Shown in pieces: positions 51,910 to 59,338 of a stretch of DNA of 64,000 nucleotides (positions within the stretch are counted from its first letter, which is position 1; every line of letters begins with the position of its first letter). The notes under the pieces are model-generated. The model made no database searches and was not told the DNA's origin. It was given only the letters and a program-made list of their open reading frames with translations. Made by a program: the position numbers and the translations under genes. The stretch is from Acinetobacter brisouii CIP 110357 (GTDB taxonomy: Bacteria > Pseudomonadota > Gammaproteobacteria > Pseudomonadales > Moraxellaceae): positions 20,220-84,219 of the forward strand of contig NZ_KI530764.1 in the NCBI RefSeq assembly GCF_000488275.1, in the 5' to 3' direction.

Positions 51910-52773
51910 TTACTCATCTAGAAACTGTATGGCATGCTTCACGAAGCGTTCTGGATACTGAAACTGTGCACCATGTCCAGCATCGGGATAAATAAACAGC
52001 TGTGCATTTGGAATATTTAGTGCCATGTGATAGGCATTGATGGTCGGAATCATCACATCATCCACACCATTAAGAATAAAAGTCGGCTGTTTAATCTCAC
52101 GTAAATGTACAAATGGATTCTTTTCATCAAGCTTCGGTAAAAAGTGCATATTAGCTTCAATCTGGGCCTGCATCACATCGACTGAACTTGCTGGATCTTG
52201 ATCTTTACGTTGATGGCGACGTTGCCAAAAATCACGACCTGCTTGAATTGCGGCTTTTGATCGACCAAAAAATAAAAACAGAAAATCCTCTTCAGAAGGC
52301 ACAGCACTGGTGGCATGCTTCAAGACTAAAGCTGGTACATCTGGATCATCACCGCGTGGTTTTCCACCTCGTGGTCCTGTACCCAAAAGCATTAATTTTC
52401 TGACCAGTTCAGAATGACGACGAACTAAATCCTGTGCCTGAAATCCTCCTAAAGAGAAGCCTAGTAAATCAACTTGTTTCAAACCTAAAGCTCGAATCAC
52501 TGCGGCAGCATCATCAGCCATATCTTCAATGCGAGTTCGTGGTTGCCCTGTAGATGAAGCGACACCACGACCATTGAACAAAATGACTTCTCGACCAGCT
52601 GCTAATCCATCTGTAATGAATGGATCCCAATTGTCTAAACCACCACGGAAATGTTGAAGAAAAAATAAAGGTGGTTGCTCTGTATTTACATTACCCCATC
52701 GACGATAGGCAAAAGTTGCTCCATCTACTTCTATAAATTGTGTTTCAGCGGTTTGATGTGTAATCGCGGTCAT
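51910..52773 (-). CDS. Alpha/beta hydrolase, cytoplasmic
   Basis: 287-aa alpha/beta hydrolase. HFRGGLDNWDPFITDG and FNGRGVASSTG form the N-terminal strands, LLGFSLGGFQAQDLVRR holds the nucleophile Ser (GFSLGG), NGVDDVMIPTINAYHM the acid, and PDAGHGAQFQYPERFV the catalytic His. There is no signal peptide. It is clearly related to the exported hydrolase encoded 41 nt upstream (shared LDNWDP, NGVDDVMIPT/NGDHDRMVPT and PDAGHG). Ester or lactone hydrolysis is probable; the substrate is unknown. Confidence 0.88.
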   Translation of the reverse strand: MTAITHQTAETQFIEVDGATFAYRRWGNVNTEQPPLFFLQHFRGGLDNWDPFITDGLAAGREVILFNGRGVASSTGQPRTRIEDMADDAAAVIRALGLKQVDLLGFSLGGFQAQDLVRRHSELVRKLMLLGTGPRGGKPRGDDPDVPALVLKHATSAVPSEEDFLFLFFGRSKAAIQAGRDFWQRRHQRKDQDPASSVDVMQAQIEANMHFLPKLDEKNPFVHLREIKQPTFILNGVDDVMIPTINAYHMALNIPNAQLFIYPDAGHGAQFQYPERFVKHAIQFLDE

Positions 52774-52814
52774 CTTGATTGTCCTAATTTTTAAATATTT
52801 GGTTGGGTCTAATT

Positions 52815-53771
52815 TTATTTAGCTAAAAAAGTGAGCGATTGTTTGACGAAATCATCATGAAACTGAAAGATTCCACCATGTCCTGCATCTGGATAAATGA
52901 TGAGTGCGCTATTTGGAAGGCGTTTTGCCAAGTCGTAGGTATTCACTGTTGGAACCATACGATCATGATCACCATTCGCCACCAATACTGGCTGTTGAAT
53001 GATAGAAAGATCGGCTGGTTTCTTATTTCCCCATTTTTTTAATGCTTTAAGCTGGGCACGATATGCAGAAATCGTTATTTCTTTATCGAGATTTTCAGTA
53101 CGTTCATTTATACGTTGCACAAATTCTTTTGCAGCAGCTTTGCCATGCTCTGTACGAGTAAAAAATAAGTAAACTTTAGGGTCTTGACGAGTCGCCATAC
53201 CACGAACTAAATCCCAATTTGAAACTCGACCCACTGTACTAATTCCAGTTCCGCCAGCAGGTCCAGTTCCCGATAAAATCACTTTTCGGATCAATTGTGG
53301 TTGTTTCAAAACAATCTCTTGCGAAATCATGCCACCCATTGAAAAACCGAATAAATCGACTTGTTTAAACCCTTTCGCCTGAATAAAAGTAATCGCATCA
53401 TCTGCCATTTGTTCAATGGACTTTGCTGGCTCACCAGTAGAAGCACCAACACCACGATTATCAAAAATAACGACATGATGTTTCGCTGCAATACCATCAA
53501 TGATTCGTGGATCCCAATTGTCTAAGACAGCAGCTAAATGATTTAAGAAGATCACAGGTGTACCGCCATTTTGCTGACCATACTCTCGGTATGCGAAGCT
53601 AACGCCATCAGCTGAAATAAATTGAGTTGGAACAGTTGTCCATTGATATTGTTTTTCCGCCATTACAATCGCTCCTGAATTCTGAGTCATAGCTGTATTT
53701 ACATCGGCATAGATTGAACTAGATACAGTTAAAGCTATTGAAATCAGACTTTTTTTGAGTAAGCCACGCAT
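52815..53771 (-). CDS. Alpha/beta hydrolase with signal peptide
   Basis: 318-aa hydrolase with a signal peptide (MRGLLKKSLISIALTVSSSI, cleavage near YA-DVN) and so probably periplasmic. Catalytic features are FGFSMGGMISQEIVLK (nucleophile Ser), NGDHDRMVPTVNTYDL (Asp) and PDAGHGGIFQFHDDFV (His). Its cytoplasmic paralogue follows it. It could process a substrate before uptake while the paralogue acts inside. It is first in the operon, with the divergent MDR gene and a HxlR-type motif upstream. Confidence 0.88.
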   Translation of the reverse strand: MRGLLKKSLISIALTVSSSIYADVNTAMTQNSGAIVMAEKQYQWTTVPTQFISADGVSFAYREYGQQNGGTPVIFLNHLAAVLDNWDPRIIDGIAAKHHVVIFDNRGVGASTGEPAKSIEQMADDAITFIQAKGFKQVDLFGFSMGGMISQEIVLKQPQLIRKVILSGTGPAGGTGISTVGRVSNWDLVRGMATRQDPKVYLFFTRTEHGKAAAKEFVQRINERTENLDKEITISAYRAQLKALKKWGNKKPADLSIIQQPVLVANGDHDRMVPTVNTYDLAKRLPNSALIIYPDAGHGGIFQFHDDFVKQSLTFLAK

Positions 53772-53936
53772 GATTAATTACCTAAAGTAAGATTAATATC
53801 TAAACCGCTACCCTAAGAATAAGAACCACATACTTTAAAAATCATTCATATGTTGAGCTGGTCTATGCACTCTTCAATAGGAAAAATCATTGTCACTATC
53901 GAATTAATACTAACAATACTGGAATAATTTCAAATA

Positions 53937-53965
53937 GTCACTATCTTTTTAGTAGTAACTACTAA
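53937..53965. promoter_or_regulatory. HxlR-type motif, copy 2, with palindrome
   Basis: 29 nt beginning GTCACTATC and ending in the perfect palindrome TTAGTAGT-A-ACTACTAA (53949-53965). It matches the HxlR promoter motif (49674-49702) and sits between the divergent hydrolase operon and MDR gene. A further GTCACTATC lies at 53892-53900. It probably links both promoters to the HxlR regulator. Confidence 0.65.
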
Positions 53966-54134
53966 TTTTTTAGATTATGATAAAAAAATAAACATTGTTG
54001 ATTACTCGAATACACTTTTAAGTTTTAACTAACTAAAGAGTCTGATATGCAACCTAGTCTGAAAATTTAATGTAGATTTACACGTGTAAAACATTAAAAC
54101 ATTAAAACAAAAAGCAAACCAATTGAGGTCTTAT

Positions 54135-55133
54135 ATGAAAGCAGCCTACATTAACCGTTACGGCAATATTGATGATGTGCAACTAGATGAACAATCTAAA
54201 CCACTGATTACAGAAAATGATGTACTTGTTAAAATACATGCAGCAAGTATTAATCCTCTGGACTTAAGGGTTTTAGAAGGTGAATTTAAGGCAATTCAGC
54301 CTGTAAAGTTTCCTTTTATTTTAGGCAATGATTTTGCAGGTACAGTTGTTCAAGTTGGCGCAAATGTTAAACAGTTTAAAGCTGGTGATGACGTGTATGC
54401 CAAAACTGACCAAAATGGCGCTTTTGCTGAATATACCGTAGTTCAGCAATCTTCGCTGGCTCTAAAACCTCAAAATATTTCTATGGAACTCGCAGCTTCT
54501 CTTCCTCTTGTTTCATTGACTGCATGGCAGGCCTTGGTTGAAATTGCGAAAGTTCAAGCAGGACAAAAAGTGCTTATTCATGCAGGTTCTGGCGGTGTTG
54601 GCTCAATTGCTATTCAGCTTGCGAAACACTTAGGTGCCACTGTTGCGACAACCACGAGTGGTAAAAATGCACAATGGGTCAAAGCATTAGGCGCAGACAT
54701 TACCATTGATTACAAAACAACTGATTTTGAACAAGAGCTTAAAGACTATGACGTAGTCTTAGATACGCAAGGTGGAAAAATTTTAGAGAAATCTCTAAAT
54801 GTTCTTAAACGTGGTGGTCGAATTATCAGTATCTCTGGTCCACCTGATCGTGATTTCGCAGAAGCAATTCATGCAAATTGGTTATTGAAATGTATTATTC
54901 CTCTTTTAAGTTGGTCAATCCGAAAAAAAGCTAAAAAGAGAGGAATGACTTACTCATTTTTGTTTATGCAGCCGAATGGACAACAGCTATCTGAAATTTC
55001 AAAATTAGTAGAGTTTGGGAAAATAAATCCAATCGTTGATAAGTCATATACATTTCCAGAGATTAAAGATGCTTTACAATATGTGAATACTGGACGAGCA
55101 AAAGGTAAAGTCGTCGTAAAAATTTCAGAATAA
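54135..55133 (+). CDS. NADP-dependent MDR oxidoreductase (quinone reductase-like)
   Basis: 332-aa medium-chain dehydrogenase/reductase without the structural zinc Cys cluster. It shows KIHAASINPLDLRVLEGEF, GNDFAGTVVQVGANVKQFKAGDDVYA, and the nucleotide loop HAGSGGVGSIAIQLAKHLGA (about 149-168). These are typical of zeta-crystallin/quinone oxidoreductases. It likely reduces quinones or enones with NADPH. It is divergent from the hydrolase-OYE operon with the HxlR-type palindrome in between. The ATG at 54135 follows GAGGTCTT. Confidence 0.9.
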   Translation: MKAAYINRYGNIDDVQLDEQSKPLITENDVLVKIHAASINPLDLRVLEGEFKAIQPVKFPFILGNDFAGTVVQVGANVKQFKAGDDVYAKTDQNGAFAEYTVVQQSSLALKPQNISMELAASLPLVSLTAWQALVEIAKVQAGQKVLIHAGSGGVGSIAIQLAKHLGATVATTTSGKNAQWVKALGADITIDYKTTDFEQELKDYDVVLDTQGGKILEKSLNVLKRGGRIISISGPPDRDFAEAIHANWLLKCIIPLLSWSIRKKAKKRGMTYSFLFMQPNGQQLSEISKLVEFGKINPIVDKSYTFPEIKDALQYVNTGRAKGKVVVKISE

Positions 55134-55149
55134 ATTCAGGGAAAAGAGA

Positions 55150-55174
55150 AAAAAGGCATCTTTTGATGCCTTTT
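55150..55174 (+). terminator. Terminator after the MDR gene
   Basis: AAAAGGCATC (55151-55160), TTTT loop, GATGCCTTTT (55165-55174): a perfect 10-bp stem 17 bp after the stop, ending in a T-tract. Confidence 0.9.
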
Positions 55175-55245
55175 CCTCAATAAACGAGAGTAGGCTTCAA
55201 TCGAATGAAAGAACTTATGGTTTTAAGTTTAGTTTTAATAAAAAG

Positions 55246-55405
55246 CTTAGGTTCATGAACCATGTTTTTTAAGTAAAATAATTTATCGAAATAAATTATT
55301 GAAAATAAACTATAAATTTTAATAATTTATTGTGAACTAGGATTTAGATAAACATAAGTTAAATAAATGACACATGTCATTTAGTTCATTAATATTGATA
55401 TAGGA
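55246..55405. repeat. Diverged intergenic repeat, copy A
   Basis: From TTAGGTTCATGAAC to AACATAAGTTAAAT (55246-55363) it matches 57458-57574: the ends are nearly identical and the AT-rich middle (AATTATTGAAAATAAACTA-like) diverges. The following ~40 bp (ATTTAGTTCATTAATATTGA region) match the DNA to the right of the pdif-like site. The remainder up to 55624 has no recognised gene. Confidence 0.55.
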
Positions 55406-55624
55406 TAGTCTTCAAGCAGCATTCCCATCAAGATTCTTAATTTTTTCTATAAGTTACAAAGCTTTTCAACTTTGTTTCAAGGATAAAACAGAGAACTATG
55501 AAATCCTTATTCTGTAAGGATTTCATAGCAGCATATAAGAGATTTAAGCTTAGGCAAATTTATTCAATGTAGAATACTCTCCCAGAACTTTAAAAGCATT
55601 TATTACACAATTGATTTTGTCGGA

Positions 55625-56602
55625 TTATAGTTTTACAACAACTCTGCCTCTTATTTTTCCATCTAAAATTTCATTTGAAATATTTAAAGCATCCGCTAAC
55701 TGGATTTCAGTCGTTAATGTTTCCAATTTTGTTTTATCCAATTCTGTAGCCAGACGCTCCCACGCCTCTTTTCTTAATTCGATCGGTGCCATCACGCTAT
55801 CAATTCCATATAAGGTAATTCCTCTCAAAATAAATGGAACAACCGTCGCGGGAAAATCCATTCCCCCTGCCAGACCACACGCAGCAACAGCACCGTGATA
55901 TTTGGTTGCGGCACATGCATTCGCCAAAGTATGGCTACCAACAGTATCAATCACACCTGCCCAAATTTCTTTATTCAGTGGCTTTCCTGGCGAAGATAAT
56001 TCCGCACGATCAATAATTTCACTCGCACCTAAACGGGTTAAATATTCAGATTCCTGAGGTCGACCTGTTGAAGCGGTAATCTCATAACCAAGATGGTTCA
56101 AAAGAATAATGGCGATACTGCCCACCCCACCATTTGCACCCGTCACCAAAATTTTTCCATCGCTTGGCTCGATACCATGCTTCTGCAATGCCATGACACA
56201 CAGCATAGCGGTATACCCTGCTGTTCCAATAATCATCGTATCTTTAAAAGAAAAGACAGAAGGTTTCTGGATAAGCCAATCCCCTGACACAGTCACCTGC
56301 TCAGCCAATCCTCCAGAATATTTTTCACCGACACCCCAGCCATTGAGTAGAACTTCGTCGCCTTCTTTCCATGCTGGATGTTTTGATTCAAGCACTACCC
56401 CTGAAAAATCAATACCTGGAGTCAATGGAAAGCTACGCACCACTGGTGAACGCCCCGTAATGGCTAAAGCATCTTTATAATTTAAGGTTGAATATTTGAC
56501 TTCAACGGTTACTTCTCCTTCTTGCAAAGGCTTTGCTGCAATCTCTGCAATTTTTGACATGTAACCTGCTTCATCTTTCGTGATGACGATACCTTTGTAC
56601 AT
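55625..56602 (-). CDS. acuI: Acrylyl-CoA reductase/YhdH-type MDR oxidoreductase
   Basis: 325-aa NADPH-dependent MDR enzyme of the YhdH/AcuI family, which reduces acrylyl-CoA to propionyl-CoA. Family features are STLNYKDALAITGRSPVVRSFPLTPGIDFSG (about 39-69), LLNGWGVGEKYSGGLAEQV, MIIGTAGYTAMLCVMAL, and VTGANGGVGSIAIILLNHLGY. The closing DGKIRGRVVVKL is typical. It detoxifies acrylate-derived CoA or similar enoyl thioesters. It lies next to an AcuR-like TetR gene, with near-identical operator sequences before both starts. Confidence 0.92.
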   Translation of the reverse strand: MYKGIVITKDEAGYMSKIAEIAAKPLQEGEVTVEVKYSTLNYKDALAITGRSPVVRSFPLTPGIDFSGVVLESKHPAWKEGDEVLLNGWGVGEKYSGGLAEQVTVSGDWLIQKPSVFSFKDTMIIGTAGYTAMLCVMALQKHGIEPSDGKILVTGANGGVGSIAIILLNHLGYEITASTGRPQESEYLTRLGASEIIDRAELSSPGKPLNKEIWAGVIDTVGSHTLANACAATKYHGAVAACGLAGGMDFPATVVPFILRGITLYGIDSVMAPIELRKEAWERLATELDKTKLETLTTEIQLADALNISNEILDGKIRGRVVVKL

Positions 56603-56623
56603 AAAACTTCCTCTTCATTTAAT

Positions 56624-56638
56624 TAGACTACTTGTCTA
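56624..56638. promoter_or_regulatory. Operator before acuI
   Basis: TAGAC (56624-56628) and GTCTA (56634-56638) form an inverted repeat around a 5-bp spacer, within TTAGACTACTTGTCTAGAA. It is 22 bp before the acuI start, and almost the same site precedes acuR (57339-57353). Confidence 0.8.
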
Positions 56639-56683
56639 GAATTAAGTAAAAAATAAATGCAAACATCTGCATTCATTTTTTAC

Positions 56684-57328
56684 TTAATTTTTAATATGGT
56701 TGAGCTGTTCTACTCCGACAGCAAATAAGCGATAAAATGCATCTAAAGGACTGGTGGATTTAACCAAACGTGCTCTCAGAACTGCACCTTCCCATCCGAT
56801 CCAAAACTGATACGCAGCTTCATCACAATCAGATTGTAGATATTGCAAATCAGACTGATACAGGCAATCAGAAACCATTTTCTCCCATACCTTAAAGATG
56901 CTTTCAATTCGGGCGATGATCTCAGTAGGTAAATAAGCAACTTCTTGACCGAGGTTCCCTAAAATACAACCGCGTTTAAAGTCGTATTTTTGCAACTTTT
57001 CACCCGCATCATTTACAAAATTTTGCAGCCTTTTTAATGGGGAAAGATCGGTTTGACTTAAAAACTTATTCAATCGTTTCACAAAATAAAGCTCATAAGT
57101 ATCTAAGACTTCTAAAATAAAAGCCTCTTTATTTGCAAAATAATGATAGAAAGACCCTTTGGGAACTTGGACTGATTTCATCAGATCGTCCAAACTCATG
57201 GCATTCATTCCACGTTCGGTCAGTAACTCGATCCCTCGGCGGATTAACACTTCTTTCGTATCTGCATAGTTACAACCATGTTTGGTTGGTCGACCACGTG
57301 GTCTTTTGGGTAAGGAAGAATAATTCAT
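56684..57328 (-). CDS. acuR: AcuR-like TetR repressor
   Basis: 214-aa TetR protein with the AcuR-type N-terminus PKRPRGRPTKHG...YADTKEVLIRRGIELLTERGMNAMSLDDLMKSVQVPKGSFYHYFANKEAFILEVL (about 7-75). The RGRPTK arm suits minor-groove contact. The C-terminal domain has the GCILGNLGQEV motif (about 121-131) of this group. In Rhodobacter AcuR represses acuR-acuI and responds to acrylate. The genes here run in the same direction, acuR then acuI, each with its own operator copy. Confidence 0.9.
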   Translation of the reverse strand: MNYSSLPKRPRGRPTKHGCNYADTKEVLIRRGIELLTERGMNAMSLDDLMKSVQVPKGSFYHYFANKEAFILEVLDTYELYFVKRLNKFLSQTDLSPLKRLQNFVNDAGEKLQKYDFKRGCILGNLGQEVAYLPTEIIARIESIFKVWEKMVSDCLYQSDLQYLQSDCDEAAYQFWIGWEGAVLRARLVKSTSPLDAFYRLFAVGVEQLNHIKN

Positions 57329-57338
57329 ATAATAAAAA

Positions 57339-57353
57339 TAGACTATCTGACTA
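57339..57353. promoter_or_regulatory. Operator before acuR
   Basis: TAGAC-TATCT-GACTA inside ATAGACTATCTGACTAGAA, 10 bp before the acuR start. It matches the acuI operator in 15 of 19 bases, so the repressor probably binds both. Confidence 0.75.
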
Positions 57354-57457
57354 GAAATATCAACAATAAGATTATTCGATTGAAAATTTTATCTAAGCAA
57401 CATCTATCTCTCTTCTGAGAGAACTTAGTCTTTTATATAAATGAACTTAAAAATCCT

Positions 57458-57574
57458 ATAGGTTCATGAACTAAAAATCTTAATATAAGTAAATTATTAA
57501 AATAATATACTGAAAATATTAAGAAATTTTTATAAATAATTTATGAACTAGACTTTAGGTCAACATAAGTTAAA
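57458..57574. repeat. Diverged intergenic repeat, copy B
   Basis: From ATAGGTTCATGAAC to AACATAAGTTAAAT, it matches copy A at 55246-55363. TTATGAACTAGACTTTAGGT corresponds to TTGTGAACTAGGATTTAGAT in A. The other bases between acuR and the hiuH end hold no recognised gene. Confidence 0.55.
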
Positions 57575-57644
57575 TCCGATACACTTCATACTAACTGTAT
57601 CAAGCTTAAGTTTTATAAAAGTTTGAGATTTTATTTTACTCAGT

Positions 57645-58043
57645 TTAGTTCCCCCGATAAGTTGAATATCCATAAGGACTAAGCAGTAAAGGAATATGAT
57701 AGTGTTTTACCGAACCATCAGTCTGGAAAATTACAGGAACTTCTGGAAAGAAAGTATTTTGTTTATTTTTCTTAAACCAATCCCCTGTTTTAAACGTTAC
57801 TTTATATATCGCATTATCTAAAGTTTTATTTTCTGGAAATAATGCAGTTATACGGCCTTGTTCATTGGTTTTTGCTTCTGAAATCTGTACCCATTTTCCA
57901 TTTTTTTGTTCTTCCAAAGTCACTGTCACATCGGATGAAGGCAATCCATTTTCCAAGTTAAGTACATGTACACTTAACGGATTTTGCGCCATTACCCAAC
58001 TTGAAATAGATAAACTGCCAGCGAATAAAAATAATTTGTTCAT
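57645..58043 (-). CDS. hiuH: Periplasmic 5-hydroxyisourate hydrolase (transthyretin-like)
   Basis: 132-aa protein with a signal peptide (MNKLFLFAGSLSISSWVMA) and one transthyretin-like domain. LSVHVLNLENGLPSSDV carries the first catalytic His, GRITALF the Arg, and HYHIPLLLSPYGYSTYRGN the second His and the C-terminal motif. The usual ending is YRGS; Asn replaces Ser here. HiuH opens 5-hydroxyisourate in purine breakdown, and exported forms lie near HprRS-type two-component genes. No other urate gene is nearby, so a redox-stress link is more likely. Confidence 0.93.
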   Translation of the reverse strand: MNKLFLFAGSLSISSWVMAQNPLSVHVLNLENGLPSSDVTVTLEEQKNGKWVQISEAKTNEQGRITALFPENKTLDNAIYKVTFKTGDWFKKNKQNTFFPEVPVIFQTDGSVKHYHIPLLLSPYGYSTYRGN

Positions 58044-58069
58044 GTGAATCTATCCTGAATTAAATTGAT

Positions 58070-58549
58070 CTAAATTTGTTTAAGTGTGGTTGCTATGCCT
58101 TGTTGTGCACATTTATCATCTTGAATTGACCCACCTGCACCTGCGACACCAACCGCACCTAATAGCTGGTTTTTATAAATTACGGGTACGCCTCCACCTA
58201 AAAGTAATAGTTCAGGTAAACTGGTTAAATTCTGTGAATCTAAATTATTCTGTGCATTACGCATAAACTGTAATGTCGTCATTTTGCTCGAATAAGCTGT
58301 AAAAGCTTTTCTTTGCGCTGCGATTAAATTATGAATGCCTACAGTTTCATGGCGTTGACTCACCATGACATTACCACTTTGGTCAAGAATGACCACAGCT
58401 GCTGGTTTTGTAGTATTTGTACAAGCTTTCATGACATTGATCGCAAGTTGATTCGCAATATTTAAATCCATGACATAACTGGTTTTAGGTGCAGAATATG
58501 CGATTGAACTAAATAGAATTGCTGGAATAAATAGAAGTTTTTTCATCAT
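58070..58549 (-). CDS. Exported GlcG/HbpS-like protein
   Basis: 159-aa protein of the GlcG/HbpS (DUF336) family with a signal peptide (MMKKLLFIPAILFSSIAYSA). It shows AAVVILDQSGNVMVSQRHETVGIHNLIAAQRKAFTAYSS (about 49-87), LPELLLLGGGVPVIY and LGAVGVAGAGGS (about 131-142), with the family's GG-x-P and GAxGVxG motifs. Streptomyces HbpS is an exported heme-binding partner of the SenRS redox-sensing two-component system. Here it lies between hiuH and a divergent two-component system, which makes a similar redox role attractive but unproven. Confidence 0.87.
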   Translation of the reverse strand: MMKKLLFIPAILFSSIAYSAPKTSYVMDLNIANQLAINVMKACTNTTKPAAVVILDQSGNVMVSQRHETVGIHNLIAAQRKAFTAYSSKMTTLQFMRNAQNNLDSQNLTSLPELLLLGGGVPVIYKNQLLGAVGVAGAGGSIQDDKCAQQGIATTLKQI

Positions 58550-58616
58550 TTCTATGAAGCTAAATTGAGAGAGAAGTTAGCTTATGCAAAATAAAGTCGC
58601 GACTGCATGACAATTA

Positions 58617-58634
58617 GATTACGAATTTGTAATG
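58617..58634. promoter_or_regulatory. HprR-like box
   Basis: GATTACGAATTTGTAATG has ATTAC/GTAAT arms with a 6-bp spacer and matches the E. coli HprR box CATTACAAAATTGTAATG at 15 of 18 positions (consensus from memory). It lies between the exported GlcG/HbpS-like gene and the divergent two-component genes, 32 bp before the response regulator start. Confidence 0.78.
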
Positions 58635-58666
58635 TAGCAACAGAAAAACCCATATATTATTTTCAG

Positions 58667-59338
58667 ATGCATATACTTATTGTTGAAGATGAAACCAAAA
58701 TTGCTCAATTTCTAGCAAAAGGTTTAAACGAATCTGGTTATTTATCCAGCATTGCTTATGATGGATTGACAGCGCTCAGCTTGCTCGAAGAGAAAAACTT
58801 TGATCTGGTGATTTTAGATGTCATGTTACCTGAAATTGATGGTTGGCAAGTCTTAAAGACTTTAAGGACATTTTCTAAAATTCCAGTACTTATGCTGACT
58901 GCCAAAGATCATGTCCTGGATCGAGTTAAAGGCCTAGAACTAGGCGCAGATGATTATTTAATTAAGCCCTTCTCTTATATAGAATTATTAGCGCGAGTCA
59001 AAAGCCTGTTGAGACGCAGTGTAAAAACTGAGTCTGAATATTATCAAGTTGAAGATTTGATTTTATATCGGCTCGAACGTACAGTTTATCGGAACCAACA
59101 AAAAATCGATTTAAGCGCTAAAGAGTTTTCACTTTTACATTTACTGATGCAACACCAAGGTGAATTACTAACCCGATCTCAAATTGCCTCGGAAGTCTGG
59201 AATATTAATTTCGATACAGACACCAATGTTGTAGATGTTGCGATTCGCCGCTTACGTGCCAAAATTGATGATCATTTTCAGCTCAAATTAATTCATACTG
59301 TTCGTGGTATGGGATATCGTTTAAGCATACATAAATGA
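58667..59338 (+). CDS. OmpR-family response regulator (HprR/CusR-like)
   Basis: 223-aa regulator. The receiver domain (1-112) has the acidic pair VEDE, phospho-acceptor Asp51 (LVILDVMLPEIDGW), Thr78 and Lys100 (YLIKPFSY). The winged-helix domain (about 125-223) has IDLSAKEFSLLHLLMQHQGELLTRSQIASEVW and VVDVAIRRLRAKID. It belongs to the heavy-metal/HprR-CusR group. The ATG at 58667 is chosen; the open frame reaches 58607 but spans the HprR-like box. It overlaps the kinase gene by 4 nt. Targets likely include hiuH and the GlcG/HbpS-like gene across the shared promoter region. Confidence 0.93.
   Translation: MHILIVEDETKIAQFLAKGLNESGYLSSIAYDGLTALSLLEEKNFDLVILDVMLPEIDGWQVLKTLRTFSKIPVLMLTAKDHVLDRVKGLELGADDYLIKPFSYIELLARVKSLLRRSVKTESEYYQVEDLILYRLERTVYRNQQKIDLSAKEFSLLHLLMQHQGELLTRSQIASEVWNINFDTDTNVVDVAIRRLRAKIDDHFQLKLIHTVRGMGYRLSIHK

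Noticed and set aside
55336..55363. Second pdif site near the HxlR-MDR module end
   Set aside because: Only the last 7 bases of the XerD-type arm (GTTAAAT) match; the XerC half is absent. The flank similarity is kept as a repeat only.
58607..58666. 20-residue N-terminal extension of the response regulator
   Set aside because: It would span the HprR-like box, and the receiver fold begins exactly at MHILIVEDE.
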